Below are positions 44,787-54,656 of a stretch of DNA of 64,000 nt, piece after piece. Position 1 is the stretch's first letter, and every line of letters starts with the position of its first letter. The stretch is taken from NCBI GenBank assembly GCA_006969905.1, contig CP030887.1, positions 620,001-684,000 of the forward strand, written 5' to 3'. The DNA is from Balneolaceae bacterium (lineage in GTDB: Bacteria; Bacteroidota; Rhodothermia; Balneolales; Balneolaceae). Below the pieces are notes generated by a model that saw nothing but the letters and a program-made list of their open reading frames with translations, was not told the DNA's origin and did no database searches. Made by a program: the position numbers and the translations under genes.

Positions 44787-46493
44787 ATGCCTCGCAAATT
44801 AATCTTCTGCCTTCTGCCTTTTATTTTTTTCATCTTACTTTTTAGTACTTATTCGACAGCACAGTCAAGAGATGGTTCCGCTTCTCAGAATGGGTTTAAT
44901 CTGGATCTTTCCGATCAATTAGGAGGAATTTATTATCAGGATCCTTTGGGAATTCAACTTTCGTCAAGATTATTGCCCTTTGAAGGGACCATTGATCCTA
45001 ATGTATATCAGTTAGGGCCCAATGACTTAATATCGATCACTATTAATTCAGCCAAACCGGTTTTTTTGCGAATGCTAGTGGTAAATCCGCAAGGTGAAGT
45101 TATGCTTCCTTTGGTTGGCCTGGTAAAAATTGGGGGATTAACTATTTCTGAAGCGGAAGAACACATAAAAAAGGTATCAAGCGATTCTTTTAAAAATCAC
45201 ACTGTCAACTTAACTGTCGAGAATCCGCGACCAGTTATTATTCACGTTGCAGGTGGGGTGCCATACCCGGGAAAGTACATAGTACCTGCTCAGTCACGAG
45301 TTGACCAGGCTATTTTTAGTTCAATAACATCCGGGAATAGAGACATTTCAAAATCTGTTGTCAACTCTAGTGACTTCCTGAAAAACCATAACTTTTCGTT
45401 TAGAAAAATCCTCATTGAACGTAACGGCAATACTATTTCCGCTGATCTTATTGACTTTTTCCGTAACGGAAACTTCGATTCTAATCCCTATGTAAAAACC
45501 GGAGATTTAATTCGAGTTTCAAAGATAGGTCCAGAAACCCCTAAAGTAAGCATTTCTGGTGCCGTACTCGAAGATATAGAAATTGAATTTCTGGAAAATG
45601 ATACACCTGAAAAACTACTTCGTATAGGCGGTGGATTTGAAGATGGTGCTGACCAATCAAAACTTTATGTGTTTAGAAAGAGTGAGGCTACAGTAGATCG
45701 AATTGAAATACCTTTTGATAAATGGTCTACTTTTAAGCTTGAGCCTAATGATCGTGTTGTAGCGGCGTTTAATATAGATACTGATGCTTCAGCTTCGGCA
45801 TGGGTTTATGGTGAAGTAGAGGTTCCCGGAAACTTTCCTATCACAAGCGGGCAAACAACTGCACTTCAACTCTTAGGATATGCCGGTAATTTAACAAATA
45901 GGGCTTTACCAAAAGCAGCATACTTAATGAGAAGCGGGGGTTGGAGAAACGAAATCCCGAATAAATTTAATGCTGATTTAATGAAACGTACTTCAGATCA
46001 GTTAGTTCAGGGCCTTGAATATTTTGATGCAGAAACGCAACTCAGCCGCAACAAGGTGTTTATTGATTTAAACGACCAGGTTCAGTTGCAAAATCTCCAG
46101 ATTTTTGATGGAGACCGGCTTTATGTTCCCAGGGATGAGCAGACTGTATTTGTATTTGGTCAAATTAACAATCCGGGGTACTACCCCTTTGAGCAAGATA
46201 AACCGGTAAATCAGTACATTAGGGATGCCGGGGGATTTTCTCTTTCCGCTGATGAAAACCGTATTTTTGTTATTAAAGCAGGAAACGCCACTTGGTTTTC
46301 ACCCAAAGAAACAAACCTTGAATCAGGGGACAGGATTTTTATTGACCGCAATCCGGTAGAAGAATTGAACGCTTTGAGAACATTTGAAATTCAAAAACAG
46401 CAACTAAAAAATCAAAGGGCTCAGTTAATTATGACAGGAATCACAACGATAACCGGAATAATTACGACTTATGTAGCCATTAGGAGACTATAA
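44787..46493 (+). CDS. Polysaccharide export protein (Wza-like, SLBB domains)
   Basis: 568 residues: signal peptide (cleavage near STAQ), Poly_export domain (about 70-150, YQLGPNDLISITINSAKP ... EVMLPLVGLVKIGGL) and several SLBB repeats (for example GEVEVPGNFPITSGQTTALQ and FGQINNPGYYPFEQDKPVNQ). A C-terminal membrane-spanning helix is likely (about 545-568). It forms the outer-membrane/periplasmic conduit for a surface polysaccharide. The next gene, a Wzz-like protein, follows after 6 bases. Confidence 0.9.
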   Translation: MPRKLIFCLLPFIFFILLFSTYSTAQSRDGSASQNGFNLDLSDQLGGIYYQDPLGIQLSSRLLPFEGTIDPNVYQLGPNDLISITINSAKPVFLRMLVVNPQGEVMLPLVGLVKIGGLTISEAEEHIKKVSSDSFKNHTVNLTVENPRPVIIHVAGGVPYPGKYIVPAQSRVDQAIFSSITSGNRDISKSVVNSSDFLKNHNFSFRKILIERNGNTISADLIDFFRNGNFDSNPYVKTGDLIRVSKIGPETPKVSISGAVLEDIEIEFLENDTPEKLLRIGGGFEDGADQSKLYVFRKSEATVDRIEIPFDKWSTFKLEPNDRVVAAFNIDTDASASAWVYGEVEVPGNFPITSGQTTALQLLGYAGNLTNRALPKAAYLMRSGGWRNEIPNKFNADLMKRTSDQLVQGLEYFDAETQLSRNKVFIDLNDQVQLQNLQIFDGDRLYVPRDEQTVFVFGQINNPGYYPFEQDKPVNQYIRDAGGFSLSADENRIFVIKAGNATWFSPKETNLESGDRIFIDRNPVEELNALRTFEIQKQQLKNQRAQLIMTGITTITGIITTYVAIRRL

Positions 46494-46499
46494 ATACCT

Positions 46500-47648
46500 A
46501 TGGAAGAAAAGTTTAAGTCTCCTCCTGCTTTAGAGGTATTGAAGTTCATAATTTCAAACTGGAAAATCGTGTTTGGTCTTCCTTTTGCAATTTCTGTTAT
46601 TGTTGCAATTTATACTCTGTTCATTCCAAATAAGTATAAATCTACTGCTAACCTACTTCCCAGTCAGCGCCCTACTATTGGATTGGATTTATTTTCAGAG
46701 GATGGGGGGTTATCATCGATTGCAAACTCTGTACTTGGAGGAGAGTCTGAAGAAACAAACCGATACATTGTACTTTTATCGAGTTATAGTACAAGTAAGA
46801 AAATAGTTGATAAATTCAATCTTACGGAGCTGTATGAGGTTGAGGGAATGGATGACCCCGTAGGAGAGGCCATATCAATTTTATCGGAAAGAAGTACTTT
46901 CGAAAACCTTGAGGAAGGTAACTTCATTATATCAGTCTTAGATGAGGATCCGGTTACAGCCAAACAAATGGCTGATTATTATGTGATACTTCTTAATGAA
47001 TTGAATACAAAAATTGTATCAAAGGATGCCCGGGTTTACAGAGAATTCCTTGAACAAAGATATATTAAGTTAACATCTGAAATTGATAGTTTGCAATCTG
47101 AATATATTGAATATCAAAAAAAATACGGAGTATTTGAGTTTCCTGAACAGGTTAAAGAATATTTTAATTTGATTGGTATTCTAACTGCACAACAATTGGA
47201 GGCTGAAGTAAAGCTTAACACGATTTCAACAACCCTGAACACTCAAAGTGATACCTATAAGAACCAGAAAGTTCTTTATGACGCTATAACTAAAAAAATA
47301 AATGAACTTTATAGGGATGAAGATCCTAAGAATTTAATTCTCAACTTCACTAATCTTGCAGAAGTAGGCTCTGAATACTATGACTTATATTTTCAATTAG
47401 AGATCCAGCAGGAAATTCAAAAATTTCTCTTGCCTCTTTATGAACAAGCGAAAATGGAAGAAGCAAAATCACTCCCTATAGTTACGGTTGTTGATGAACC
47501 CAGAGTGGCGATAAAAAAATCAGAACCCAGAAGATCAATCATTGTTATTCTCTCTGGAATAACAGCTTTCATACTTGTAAGTGGTTATATGATAATCCGT
47601 TATTCATATATCAAGAATAAAGAGTTTTTTGATTCGCTTAAAGGCTAA
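46500..47648 (+). CDS. Wzz/GumC-like polysaccharide copolymerase
   Basis: 382 residues: N-terminal membrane segment (about 20-40), a long periplasmic helical region (about 150-300, DSLQSEYIEYQKKYGVF), and a C-terminal membrane segment (about 350-372, IIVILSGITAFILVSGYMII). The Wzz plan controls chain length. The cytoplasmic tyrosine kinase domain found in fused Wzc-type versions is absent. It lies between the Wza-like and Wzy-like genes. Confidence 0.85.
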   Translation: MEEKFKSPPALEVLKFIISNWKIVFGLPFAISVIVAIYTLFIPNKYKSTANLLPSQRPTIGLDLFSEDGGLSSIANSVLGGESEETNRYIVLLSSYSTSKKIVDKFNLTELYEVEGMDDPVGEAISILSERSTFENLEEGNFIISVLDEDPVTAKQMADYYVILLNELNTKIVSKDARVYREFLEQRYIKLTSEIDSLQSEYIEYQKKYGVFEFPEQVKEYFNLIGILTAQQLEAEVKLNTISTTLNTQSDTYKNQKVLYDAITKKINELYRDEDPKNLILNFTNLAEVGSEYYDLYFQLEIQQEIQKFLLPLYEQAKMEEAKSLPIVTVVDEPRVAIKKSEPRRSIIVILSGITAFILVSGYMIIRYSYIKNKEFFDSLKG

Positions 47649-47650
47649 TA

Positions 47651-49009
47651 GTGGCAGTAACTTCCCTAAATATCAATCTTAGAGAAGTTGGTTTTCTTTC
47701 GGTTCCTCTCTGTCTGGCATTGATTTTAGCCTATCACTTTTTCGGTTTTATAGGGCTAGCAGCATTATTAATTTTGGGTATATGTATTCTTGCTCTGCCC
47801 GTATTACAATCCATTAAAGGGTCTTTTATTCTTCTGTACTTTGTTTCTGCTATCTTCTTTTTAGATACTTATGAGGGTATTCAACCTATAGAACTTCCTT
47901 TTTTGGGGTTAAGCCTTCTTCTACTTTTTTATGTAATCTATAAATTCCTAACCGGGTCACTAAAGCTTGAAAACACTCTCGATTATCTGTTTCTACTTTT
48001 GCACTTACTCATCCCTTATGCCGTCATTTTAGGAAAAATTAATGGAGCTGCAACCTATACAGCCTTTGGTGAGGTAACCTATTTTCTGGGTATTTTTACT
48101 TACTTCCCATTGAGAGAATACCTAGAGGATGAAAGGTTTAAAAAAGTGCTTGGCTATATACTTATTATAACACTGGCCTTTGTATTGATACGTAATTTCA
48201 TTTACTACAGGCAGATTCTTGCTCAAGCCCTGTTGCCCTGGCAAGCAGAAAATGCCCGTGTTGCAGCAAACGAATTGATCGTTGTTATTGGGTGCTCTTT
48301 AACCTTAGCTACCGCCTCTATAACTGAATCAAAGCGTTTGCAAATAATTTCCACCGGATTATTTATGGTTTTTCTTGTTTCGCTGGTATTAACACAAAGC
48401 AGAGGTTACTGGGTAGCTGGGTTTATGAGTGTGATCGTTATTTTTTTGGTAGTAAACAAAAAAGGTAAACTAAGGATAATTCTTACTGCTTTCTCATTAC
48501 TCAGTATTGGCTTTGTTTTAGCAAGTATACTATTCGTTGACCTTCTTGATCTTATCCTTAATGCATTAAATGAGCGACTTAAATCCATAGGATCTGTAAG
48601 TAAAGACAATTCCCTGCAAGACAGATGGTTGGAATCCAAAACCGTTTTTAATCTGATACTACAAAACCCTATTGCAGGGTATGGATTCGGAACTGAATTT
48701 ACCAGAAAAAGACTTTTCTTTGATTTCTTTATTAAAACCAGTTTTATCCATAATGGATATTTAGGAGCTTTTTTTAAGTTTGGTATACTGGGTTTCATTT
48801 CATTTTTATCGGTTTGGTTTATCATCATCAAAAAATCAACCAGGTTATATAAAGTCACTCATAAAATTTTCCCCCTTGCAATTGTAGGAGTAGTCTCAGG
48901 TATGCTTTTAGTAAATAATACCAGCTCCCAAATACTAATATTTGAGGGAGTGGCATTTACAACTTTAGCTGCAGCATACTTAAACACAGAATTGAAAAAA
49001 ATTGATTAA
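47651..49009 (+). CDS. O-antigen ligase/Wzy-like polymerase
   Basis: 452 residues, GTG start, about 12 membrane helices and a large periplasmic loop (about 310-345, LNERLKSIGSVSKDNSLQDR then GYGFGTE), the layout of the Wzy/WaaL family. It probably polymerises lipid-linked repeat units. It sits 2 bases after the Wzz-like gene, and its stop overlaps the next gene's TTG start by 8 bases. Confidence 0.8.
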   Translation: MAVTSLNINLREVGFLSVPLCLALILAYHFFGFIGLAALLILGICILALPVLQSIKGSFILLYFVSAIFFLDTYEGIQPIELPFLGLSLLLLFYVIYKFLTGSLKLENTLDYLFLLLHLLIPYAVILGKINGAATYTAFGEVTYFLGIFTYFPLREYLEDERFKKVLGYILIITLAFVLIRNFIYYRQILAQALLPWQAENARVAANELIVVIGCSLTLATASITESKRLQIISTGLFMVFLVSLVLTQSRGYWVAGFMSVIVIFLVVNKKGKLRIILTAFSLLSIGFVLASILFVDLLDLILNALNERLKSIGSVSKDNSLQDRWLESKTVFNLILQNPIAGYGFGTEFTRKRLFFDFFIKTSFIHNGYLGAFFKFGILGFISFLSVWFIIIKKSTRLYKVTHKIFPLAIVGVVSGMLLVNNTSSQILIFEGVAFTTLAAAYLNTELKKID

Positions 49010-49901
49010 ACCGACAGTCAGTATTGTTATAGTTAATTTTAACTCCCTTCATCTCGTATCAGACTGTGTAGATTCAATTATTGAGTTTACATCTATTCCA
49101 TTTGAAATAATTATTGTATCTAATTCTGAAGAAGCGAAAATAGATGTAGATTCAATAACTGAGAAACATCCTACAATTCTTTTTTTGAGTTCTGGAGCAA
49201 ATCTTGGGTTTGCAAAAGCAAATAACATTGGCGCACAACAAGCAAATGGAGATTATCTCTTTTTTTTGAACCCTGATACAGTACTGATTAATAATGCCAT
49301 TGATTTTTTATATAGTAAAATTAAATCCACTCCTGACATAGGAATCATTGGCCCATCCATATTTAATTCTAATGGGAATCAGGAAGCAAGTATTTCCGGG
49401 CATCTTTCTTTATTTTCAATTATTAGCTTAATAATACCCTTAGCTAAATTCTTTATTCCCCCCAAACGCTTAGGGGGCTTCTATATCCTTGAAGAATCTG
49501 ATTTTGTGGATGTAATTCATGGAAGCTCAATGCTTATATCTTCAGAGTTATTTAATAAGGTCGGAGGTATGAATGAAGAGTTTTTCCTTTATTATGAAGA
49601 AAGGGATCTTTGCTTGAAAGTTAAACACAAAAACAAAAAAGTTTACTTTTATAACCATGCGAAATTGTGCCACATAGGCGGTGGAACTTCCAAAAACTTG
49701 TTTATACCCCTTGAAATTGAAAAACATCGCTCACGGAAAATATTTATCCGTACATATTATCCGAGTTTAGTCTTTCTGAACAGATTAAGCGGTGTTTTAG
49801 GATACGCAATGAGATTCATCTTTAGTAGTATTACTCTTAATCAGGCTAAGATCAAGCAGTTTAGCAGTTTATTTAAATGGTATTTATTAGTGTACAAATA
49901 A
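49002..49901 (+). CDS. Family 2 glycosyltransferase
   Basis: 299 residues, TTG start overlapping the polymerase gene. The GT-A fold start is VSIVIVNFNSLHLVSDCVDS, with the nucleotide-sugar motif FLNPDT and NLGFAKANNIGAQQANGDYL; the WbbL/rhamnosyltransferase-like pattern continues with YYEERDLCLKVK. The sugar donor is not predictable. Last gene of the plus-strand exopolysaccharide operon, facing the convergent flippase gene. Confidence 0.85.
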   Translation: MIKPTVSIVIVNFNSLHLVSDCVDSIIEFTSIPFEIIIVSNSEEAKIDVDSITEKHPTILFLSSGANLGFAKANNIGAQQANGDYLFFLNPDTVLINNAIDFLYSKIKSTPDIGIIGPSIFNSNGNQEASISGHLSLFSIISLIIPLAKFFIPPKRLGGFYILEESDFVDVIHGSSMLISSELFNKVGGMNEEFFLYYEERDLCLKVKHKNKKVYFYNHAKLCHIGGGTSKNLFIPLEIEKHRSRKIFIRTYYPSLVFLNRLSGVLGYAMRFIFSSITLNQAKIKQFSSLFKWYLLVYK

Positions 49902-49939
49902 TGCTGGTAGCACACTAATTTATTGGAATTATTATTATA

Positions 49940-51424
49940 TCAATTTAAAAGCACTTTCTTATAACTATCAATATTTTTATACATATAGAAAACATAGATA
50001 ATACCTAACACAAGCCACCATGCGAACTTTATATAAGTATTTGGGACTATAAAAGCCGGTATCATCGTTAATATAAGTATTCCAATTATACCTGAGTTTC
50101 TTAAAAACAATAGATTCATGCCTGTTGAATACTTTTGGGCAAAATAGCCCATAAGGATATTATCCAGGATCAACCTTCCGGCATGTACAATGGCCACACC
50201 TATAAGTCCAAATAAATTCGCAAAAACGAATAATAATACTGCGTATACAATAAATTCTATTAGATGTATTTTAGCTGTTACGCTTGGCTTATTAACCGAG
50301 TGCAAGAAAGCTATAGATATATTTGTAGTACATTTAAATAGTATTCCTATTCCTACAATCTTAAGCACAATCGCCCCCTCCCTAGAAATACCTTCTCCAA
50401 CCCAGACAGTTAAACCTTCTTCAGCAAACAACACCGCAGTTACAATAATGGGGTAGGTCAGAAGGGTTATTACATCCAAACCTTTGTTAATGATTTTTTC
50501 TGTCTTTTTTAAGTCATGCTCTATCGAATTACTTATGGCAGCAAATAACACACCGGATACTGAAACTGCTATCATCCCTACTTTAACTATTACTTCCAGT
50601 GGAGTTCCATAAATCGCAACTGCAGAAACAGTTATAAAGGATGCAATTATAAATCTATCCAAATACTCGAATAGCGGGGCTAAAATATTTGATACACTTA
50701 CCCAACTGCCAAACTTAAGCAGTTTTTTTAAATCCTTGACAAGCTTAACACCTGAAAAAGAAAACACAGAAAACTCCAGGTATTTCATTGAGCCAGCTAT
50801 TAAAGCCAATAAGGTTACTACTTTTGCTGCCAATAAAACTTTAATAATATCAAATAATGAGAAAGACATTAGCAGAGCAATTACAGGAATAATATAGTTC
50901 ATCACTCCATTAATGCTGTTTACAAAAGAAAGCCATTTAAAATTCTGATAGGACTTTAAAAAAGAACTTACGGTTGGCATTAAAACTAATACTGGTGAAA
51001 AAAATGATATTAGCTTGAAACACTTATCAGCTAAAAGACTAATACGGGATTCCTCTTCAAAAATCGTTGAGACTAAAAATTCAGAACCATTATATAGGAT
51101 TAAACCAATTAGAAAGCCTATAACCAAGACAAAAACTATACTCGAAATTAATAAGCTCAGGTTCTCTCTTTCATTTAGCTGCCCAATGTTTTGTGAAAAG
51201 TATCTAGTAGCAGCCCTGTTCAACCCAAAGTCCAGTACCGTTATATAGGATATAGTACTCCAAAGAAGTATTAGCAAGCCGAATTGTTCTTCTTCCAGTT
51301 CATCTAAGATAAATGGAATTGCAATTAAACCCGCTAATATCGGCAGAATAATTCCAATGAAGCTATAAGCAGAATTCTTTGCCAATAACCTTCCTCTTAG
51401 TAATGTATTCTTATTATTTGTCAA
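49940..51424 (-). CDS. Wzx-like polysaccharide flippase (MATE/MOP superfamily)
   Basis: 494 residues with about 12-14 membrane helices, opening LLAKNSAYSFIGIILPILAG and GLLILLWSTISYITVLDFGL, the pattern of Wzx/polysaccharide_synt proteins. It would move lipid-linked repeat units across the inner membrane for the polymerase encoded on the other strand. It is the last of three minus-strand genes (glycosyltransferase, secreted hydrolase, flippase), 10 bases after the hydrolase gene. Confidence 0.85.
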   Translation of the reverse strand: MTNNKNTLLRGRLLAKNSAYSFIGIILPILAGLIAIPFILDELEEEQFGLLILLWSTISYITVLDFGLNRAATRYFSQNIGQLNERENLSLLISSIVFVLVIGFLIGLILYNGSEFLVSTIFEEESRISLLADKCFKLISFFSPVLVLMPTVSSFLKSYQNFKWLSFVNSINGVMNYIIPVIALLMSFSLFDIIKVLLAAKVVTLLALIAGSMKYLEFSVFSFSGVKLVKDLKKLLKFGSWVSVSNILAPLFEYLDRFIIASFITVSAVAIYGTPLEVIVKVGMIAVSVSGVLFAAISNSIEHDLKKTEKIINKGLDVITLLTYPIIVTAVLFAEEGLTVWVGEGISREGAIVLKIVGIGILFKCTTNISIAFLHSVNKPSVTAKIHLIEFIVYAVLLFVFANLFGLIGVAIVHAGRLILDNILMGYFAQKYSTGMNLLFLRNSGIIGILILTMIPAFIVPNTYIKFAWWLVLGIIYVFYMYKNIDSYKKVLLN

Positions 51425-51434
51425 AGAAGGTGTA

Positions 51435-53387
51435 CTATTTAATTAAGGTCATTTTATTGATTATATTTTGCCCACCTGTTTCTAGCCGATAAAAATACAC
51501 TCCAGACGAAAGACCTTTAGCATTAAATGATGAGGCATGGAAGCCCTTTAGCTGAATTTCATTTAATAGAACTCTAACTGTTCTCCCAATACTATCATAA
51601 ACTGTAAGCGTGACTTTTCCTCTTTCAGAAACATAGTAATCAATTACTGTATTTGAATTAAAAGGGTTTGGATAATTCTGATATAACTGAACATTTGTTG
51701 GAATTGTTAAAGCTTTTTTCTGAATATCTGCTACAAATAACCAATCCATAGTATCTGGTGGGGTGACCGAAAAAGACCTGGTATCAGGCATCGAACTTGC
51801 TAACACTTCTTCTCCAGTAGTGGGATTTATGAACTTTGAAGAACTCACATATAAATTCTGGGGCAAAATAAATTTCACTTTTGAATTTAAATTTGATGGA
51901 AAGTAAGAGATCAAATGTTGGCCTGTACTTCCTGTAATTACTACTTTGTCAGAGTTTTCAACAGTAACATATTCCTGTACTGGTTTTAATTTGTACCAAT
52001 TATATTGCACCATAATGTCCTTTAGAATGGTCATTTGGCTTGATCCTGGGTAATGAATCGCCGTCATTACGTTATCTCTTGCAAAATGTGAACCAGCATT
52101 TCTTTCTGTAGACCATTGCCAGATACCATTTGCCCCATAGTTGATACCCATTGTAGCTCCCGATAAAATACTCTGATATGCTGCTTCTCTCACATGTACG
52201 GGCCTAACACGAAATGCCCCTTCTTCATCAGGTCTTTGCAAGTCATTGAATATGTCTTCGTAATTAGGCTCTCCATTTATAACAGGCTTTATAGGCTCAA
52301 GATTAAAACCTCTTTTCCCAGTTCTATAAACATAATAAGCAGATACTAAATGTGAAGACTGGTACATCTGAAAATCAATCCATTCAGTATCCGGGTCAAA
52401 ATAATCAAAAGACGCAGACCATCCACGGGGATGAACAGTTGCGAGCTGTCTCCAACCGGTAGAGTTTTTTATGATGCGAGCAAAACTATCCCAAAATTCT
52501 CTTCTCTCATCCGTGTCGTATCTATCATCACCTCCAACTATCCAAACAACATTATCTGCCGCATAACGAGATGATATATATCTTGCCATTAGTTTGGATT
52601 GCTCTATGTTAATGTAATTATCTCCCCAGTCCGGATTTCTATGTAGTTCATTTAGCCATCCCCATAATGGTACAATGGCTACCAACATTCCATTCTCATT
52701 TGCCATATCCACTATTTCATCTATATAATCAAAATATCTTGGGTTGATTTTATAGTAATCTTCATCAAGAAAAAAGTCTTCTCCATACTGATTTCTTCTA
52801 CCATTATTTGATAAGTATTGATGCGATAAAGGTACTGTATGAATTACGTTAAAGCCTTTTGATTTCCTGTCTTGTAAATATGTTACTAGCTCTTCCTTAT
52901 TTGATTTCCAACCCATTTCCCACGCAGTATCACCTAAATAGAAAAAGGGGGTTCCATCTCCATATGTTAAATATCTTCCTGTTTCTGATACTTTAAGCCA
53001 CCCTTTGGACTTGAACTTATTTGGTCCAGTGTAATCAACAACATAAAAAGTGGAGCTGTTGTTATGTAATCCTTCATTATTTATGTCACTACTTGAGGTT
53101 TCATAATACCAATTTCCGATAGTAGGCGGAGCGAACCTTACTTTAAAAATCTTGTCACCATCCCAGTAACCTGCTTGGCTAATTCTTTCACCTTTAGGCC
53201 CAAGAAAAGTAATGTCTAATTTAACTTCTGTATGAGGGTTTTGGTAAATACTATCTGATATAAAAATAAACTCTTTCTTAGTAAGAAATGTAAGTGTGTC
53301 AACCTGATAACCGGATACTTCTTTAGTGAAACCGATACTCAAAAAGCAACTTATAAGTATAACTTGTGAAAGATCAATCTCTCTCAT
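51435..53387 (-). CDS. Secreted DUF5060/DUF4038 glycoside hydrolase with T9SS sorting domain
   Basis: About 650 residues from ATG 53387 (MREIDLSQVILISCFLSIGF; signal peptide); an ATG at 53483 would add non-signal residues. The N-terminal DUF5060 beta domain is followed by an apiosidase-like DUF4038 TIM barrel (SETGRYLTYGDGTPFFYLGD ... WIVGGDDRYDTDERREF) and a C-terminal T9SS sorting domain (YQNYPNPFNSNTVIDYYV, ending NIINKMTLIK). It probably trims or remodels the locus polysaccharide at the cell surface (inferred). Confidence 0.88.
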   Translation of the reverse strand: MREIDLSQVILISCFLSIGFTKEVSGYQVDTLTFLTKKEFIFISDSIYQNPHTEVKLDITFLGPKGERISQAGYWDGDKIFKVRFAPPTIGNWYYETSSSDINNEGLHNNSSTFYVVDYTGPNKFKSKGWLKVSETGRYLTYGDGTPFFYLGDTAWEMGWKSNKEELVTYLQDRKSKGFNVIHTVPLSHQYLSNNGRRNQYGEDFFLDEDYYKINPRYFDYIDEIVDMANENGMLVAIVPLWGWLNELHRNPDWGDNYINIEQSKLMARYISSRYAADNVVWIVGGDDRYDTDERREFWDSFARIIKNSTGWRQLATVHPRGWSASFDYFDPDTEWIDFQMYQSSHLVSAYYVYRTGKRGFNLEPIKPVINGEPNYEDIFNDLQRPDEEGAFRVRPVHVREAAYQSILSGATMGINYGANGIWQWSTERNAGSHFARDNVMTAIHYPGSSQMTILKDIMVQYNWYKLKPVQEYVTVENSDKVVITGSTGQHLISYFPSNLNSKVKFILPQNLYVSSSKFINPTTGEEVLASSMPDTRSFSVTPPDTMDWLFVADIQKKALTIPTNVQLYQNYPNPFNSNTVIDYYVSERGKVTLTVYDSIGRTVRVLLNEIQLKGFHASSFNAKGLSSGVYFYRLETGGQNIINKMTLIK

Positions 53388-53403
53388 AACAAATCTTAAT
53401 CTT

Positions 53404-54516
53404 TTATATTGAATCGTAAAATTTAAAAAGTTTACGCTCTTCTGTTTCCCAGTTAAAAAACTTGAATACAGCATCTCTGCCATTCTGTGCCATTTGGCTT
53501 CTGAGTTCAGGTGAGTCTTTAAGCTTTTGTACCGCCAGGGCTGCCTCTTTAGGATTTTCAGGATTTACCGGAATTCCAACTTTCAGAGGCTCTAACAGTT
53601 CCTTCCAGTGTTTGGAATCTGAATAAATAATAGGTAAGCCAGCTGCCATATATTCAAAAAACTTGGTTAAATGTTTTTTTTCGTAGAACCTGGTTAGAGG
53701 AAAAACGGCAATTCCAGCTATCCAATTCTCCTTCTCATATTCTTCAACTATATGATCAAAAGTAACAAATCCTGATACCCCAATTATTTCGAGTCTACTC
53801 AAATTTGACCCTGCCATTTTAATAAGCTGATCATAAACTGACCTATGACAAACCCCAATCATCTTAAGCTTAATTGAACTTTCCAGGTATTTCAATAAAT
53901 TTATGTGGTTGGCAGCTCCCCTGTCAAAAGTTATACTACCGGTATATAAAATATCAGTAGGGGTCTTCCTTTCAATTTCTAGATTTTTTGCCCAATCAAG
54001 TTTAGGATAGTTTAAAATTTTAAGTGCCCTGGGAAACCTTTCCTCGTAATAATGTTCTGCAATTATGGTATGAAGCTGCTTGTATGCCAGATCTTCAAAA
54101 AAAACAGTTATTGAAAGCACGAGCTTCTTTAAAAAAGCCGGTAAATATCCTTTCTGAGCAACTCCTGTTGCATTATCTTCATGAATGTCATAAATGACCT
54201 GGTACCCGAATAGCTTTAATAATAACCCGACAGGTATTAATTCAGGATCATGAAAATGAAATATGGTGCCTGCAGGATAAGCAATACACTTAAGAAATAG
54301 CCTTGGAGTAATTTTAATTAATCGATCCGCCCTTTTCTTAGCTATAGGCAGAGCCTTTATATTCACCCCATCCACCCTTTCATCTTTATCATGCTGTATT
54401 ATTAAATCAACATCATAGCCATTAGAAACTAATGATTTTGATATTTTGTGGAACATGCGATTATCGAAATTCGAATGGGCGCTTGAAAGCTGAACTACTT
54501 TTGCTTTTTTATCCAA
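53404..54516 (-). CDS. GT4-family glycosyltransferase
   Basis: 370 residues of GT-B type. Opening VVQLSSAHSNFDNRMFHKIS, then YDIHEDNATGVAQKGYLPAF in the middle, and the donor-binding C-terminal half with DILYTGSITFDRGAANH and FFEYMAAGLPIIYSDS. Transfers an unknown sugar in the polysaccharide pathway. First gene of the minus-strand trio; divergent from the next glycosyltransferase gene with 140 bases between. Confidence 0.82.
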   Translation of the reverse strand: MDKKAKVVQLSSAHSNFDNRMFHKISKSLVSNGYDVDLIIQHDKDERVDGVNIKALPIAKKRADRLIKITPRLFLKCIAYPAGTIFHFHDPELIPVGLLLKLFGYQVIYDIHEDNATGVAQKGYLPAFLKKLVLSITVFFEDLAYKQLHTIIAEHYYEERFPRALKILNYPKLDWAKNLEIERKTPTDILYTGSITFDRGAANHINLLKYLESSIKLKMIGVCHRSVYDQLIKMAGSNLSRLEIIGVSGFVTFDHIVEEYEKENWIAGIAVFPLTRFYEKKHLTKFFEYMAAGLPIIYSDSKHWKELLEPLKVGIPVNPENPKEAALAVQKLKDSPELRSQMAQNGRDAVFKFFNWETEERKLFKFYDSI

Positions 54517-54656
54517 AGGGTTATAGTCTGTAACATTACTTTTTTAAAACACTGCATAAGGTACTCTGCCCAAGAAGTATTTACCAACATAAAAATAGCT
54601 TATTTTGCAGGGGCTTATTTCTTGTAATTAATTTATACTTCTGAAACCTGTTAATA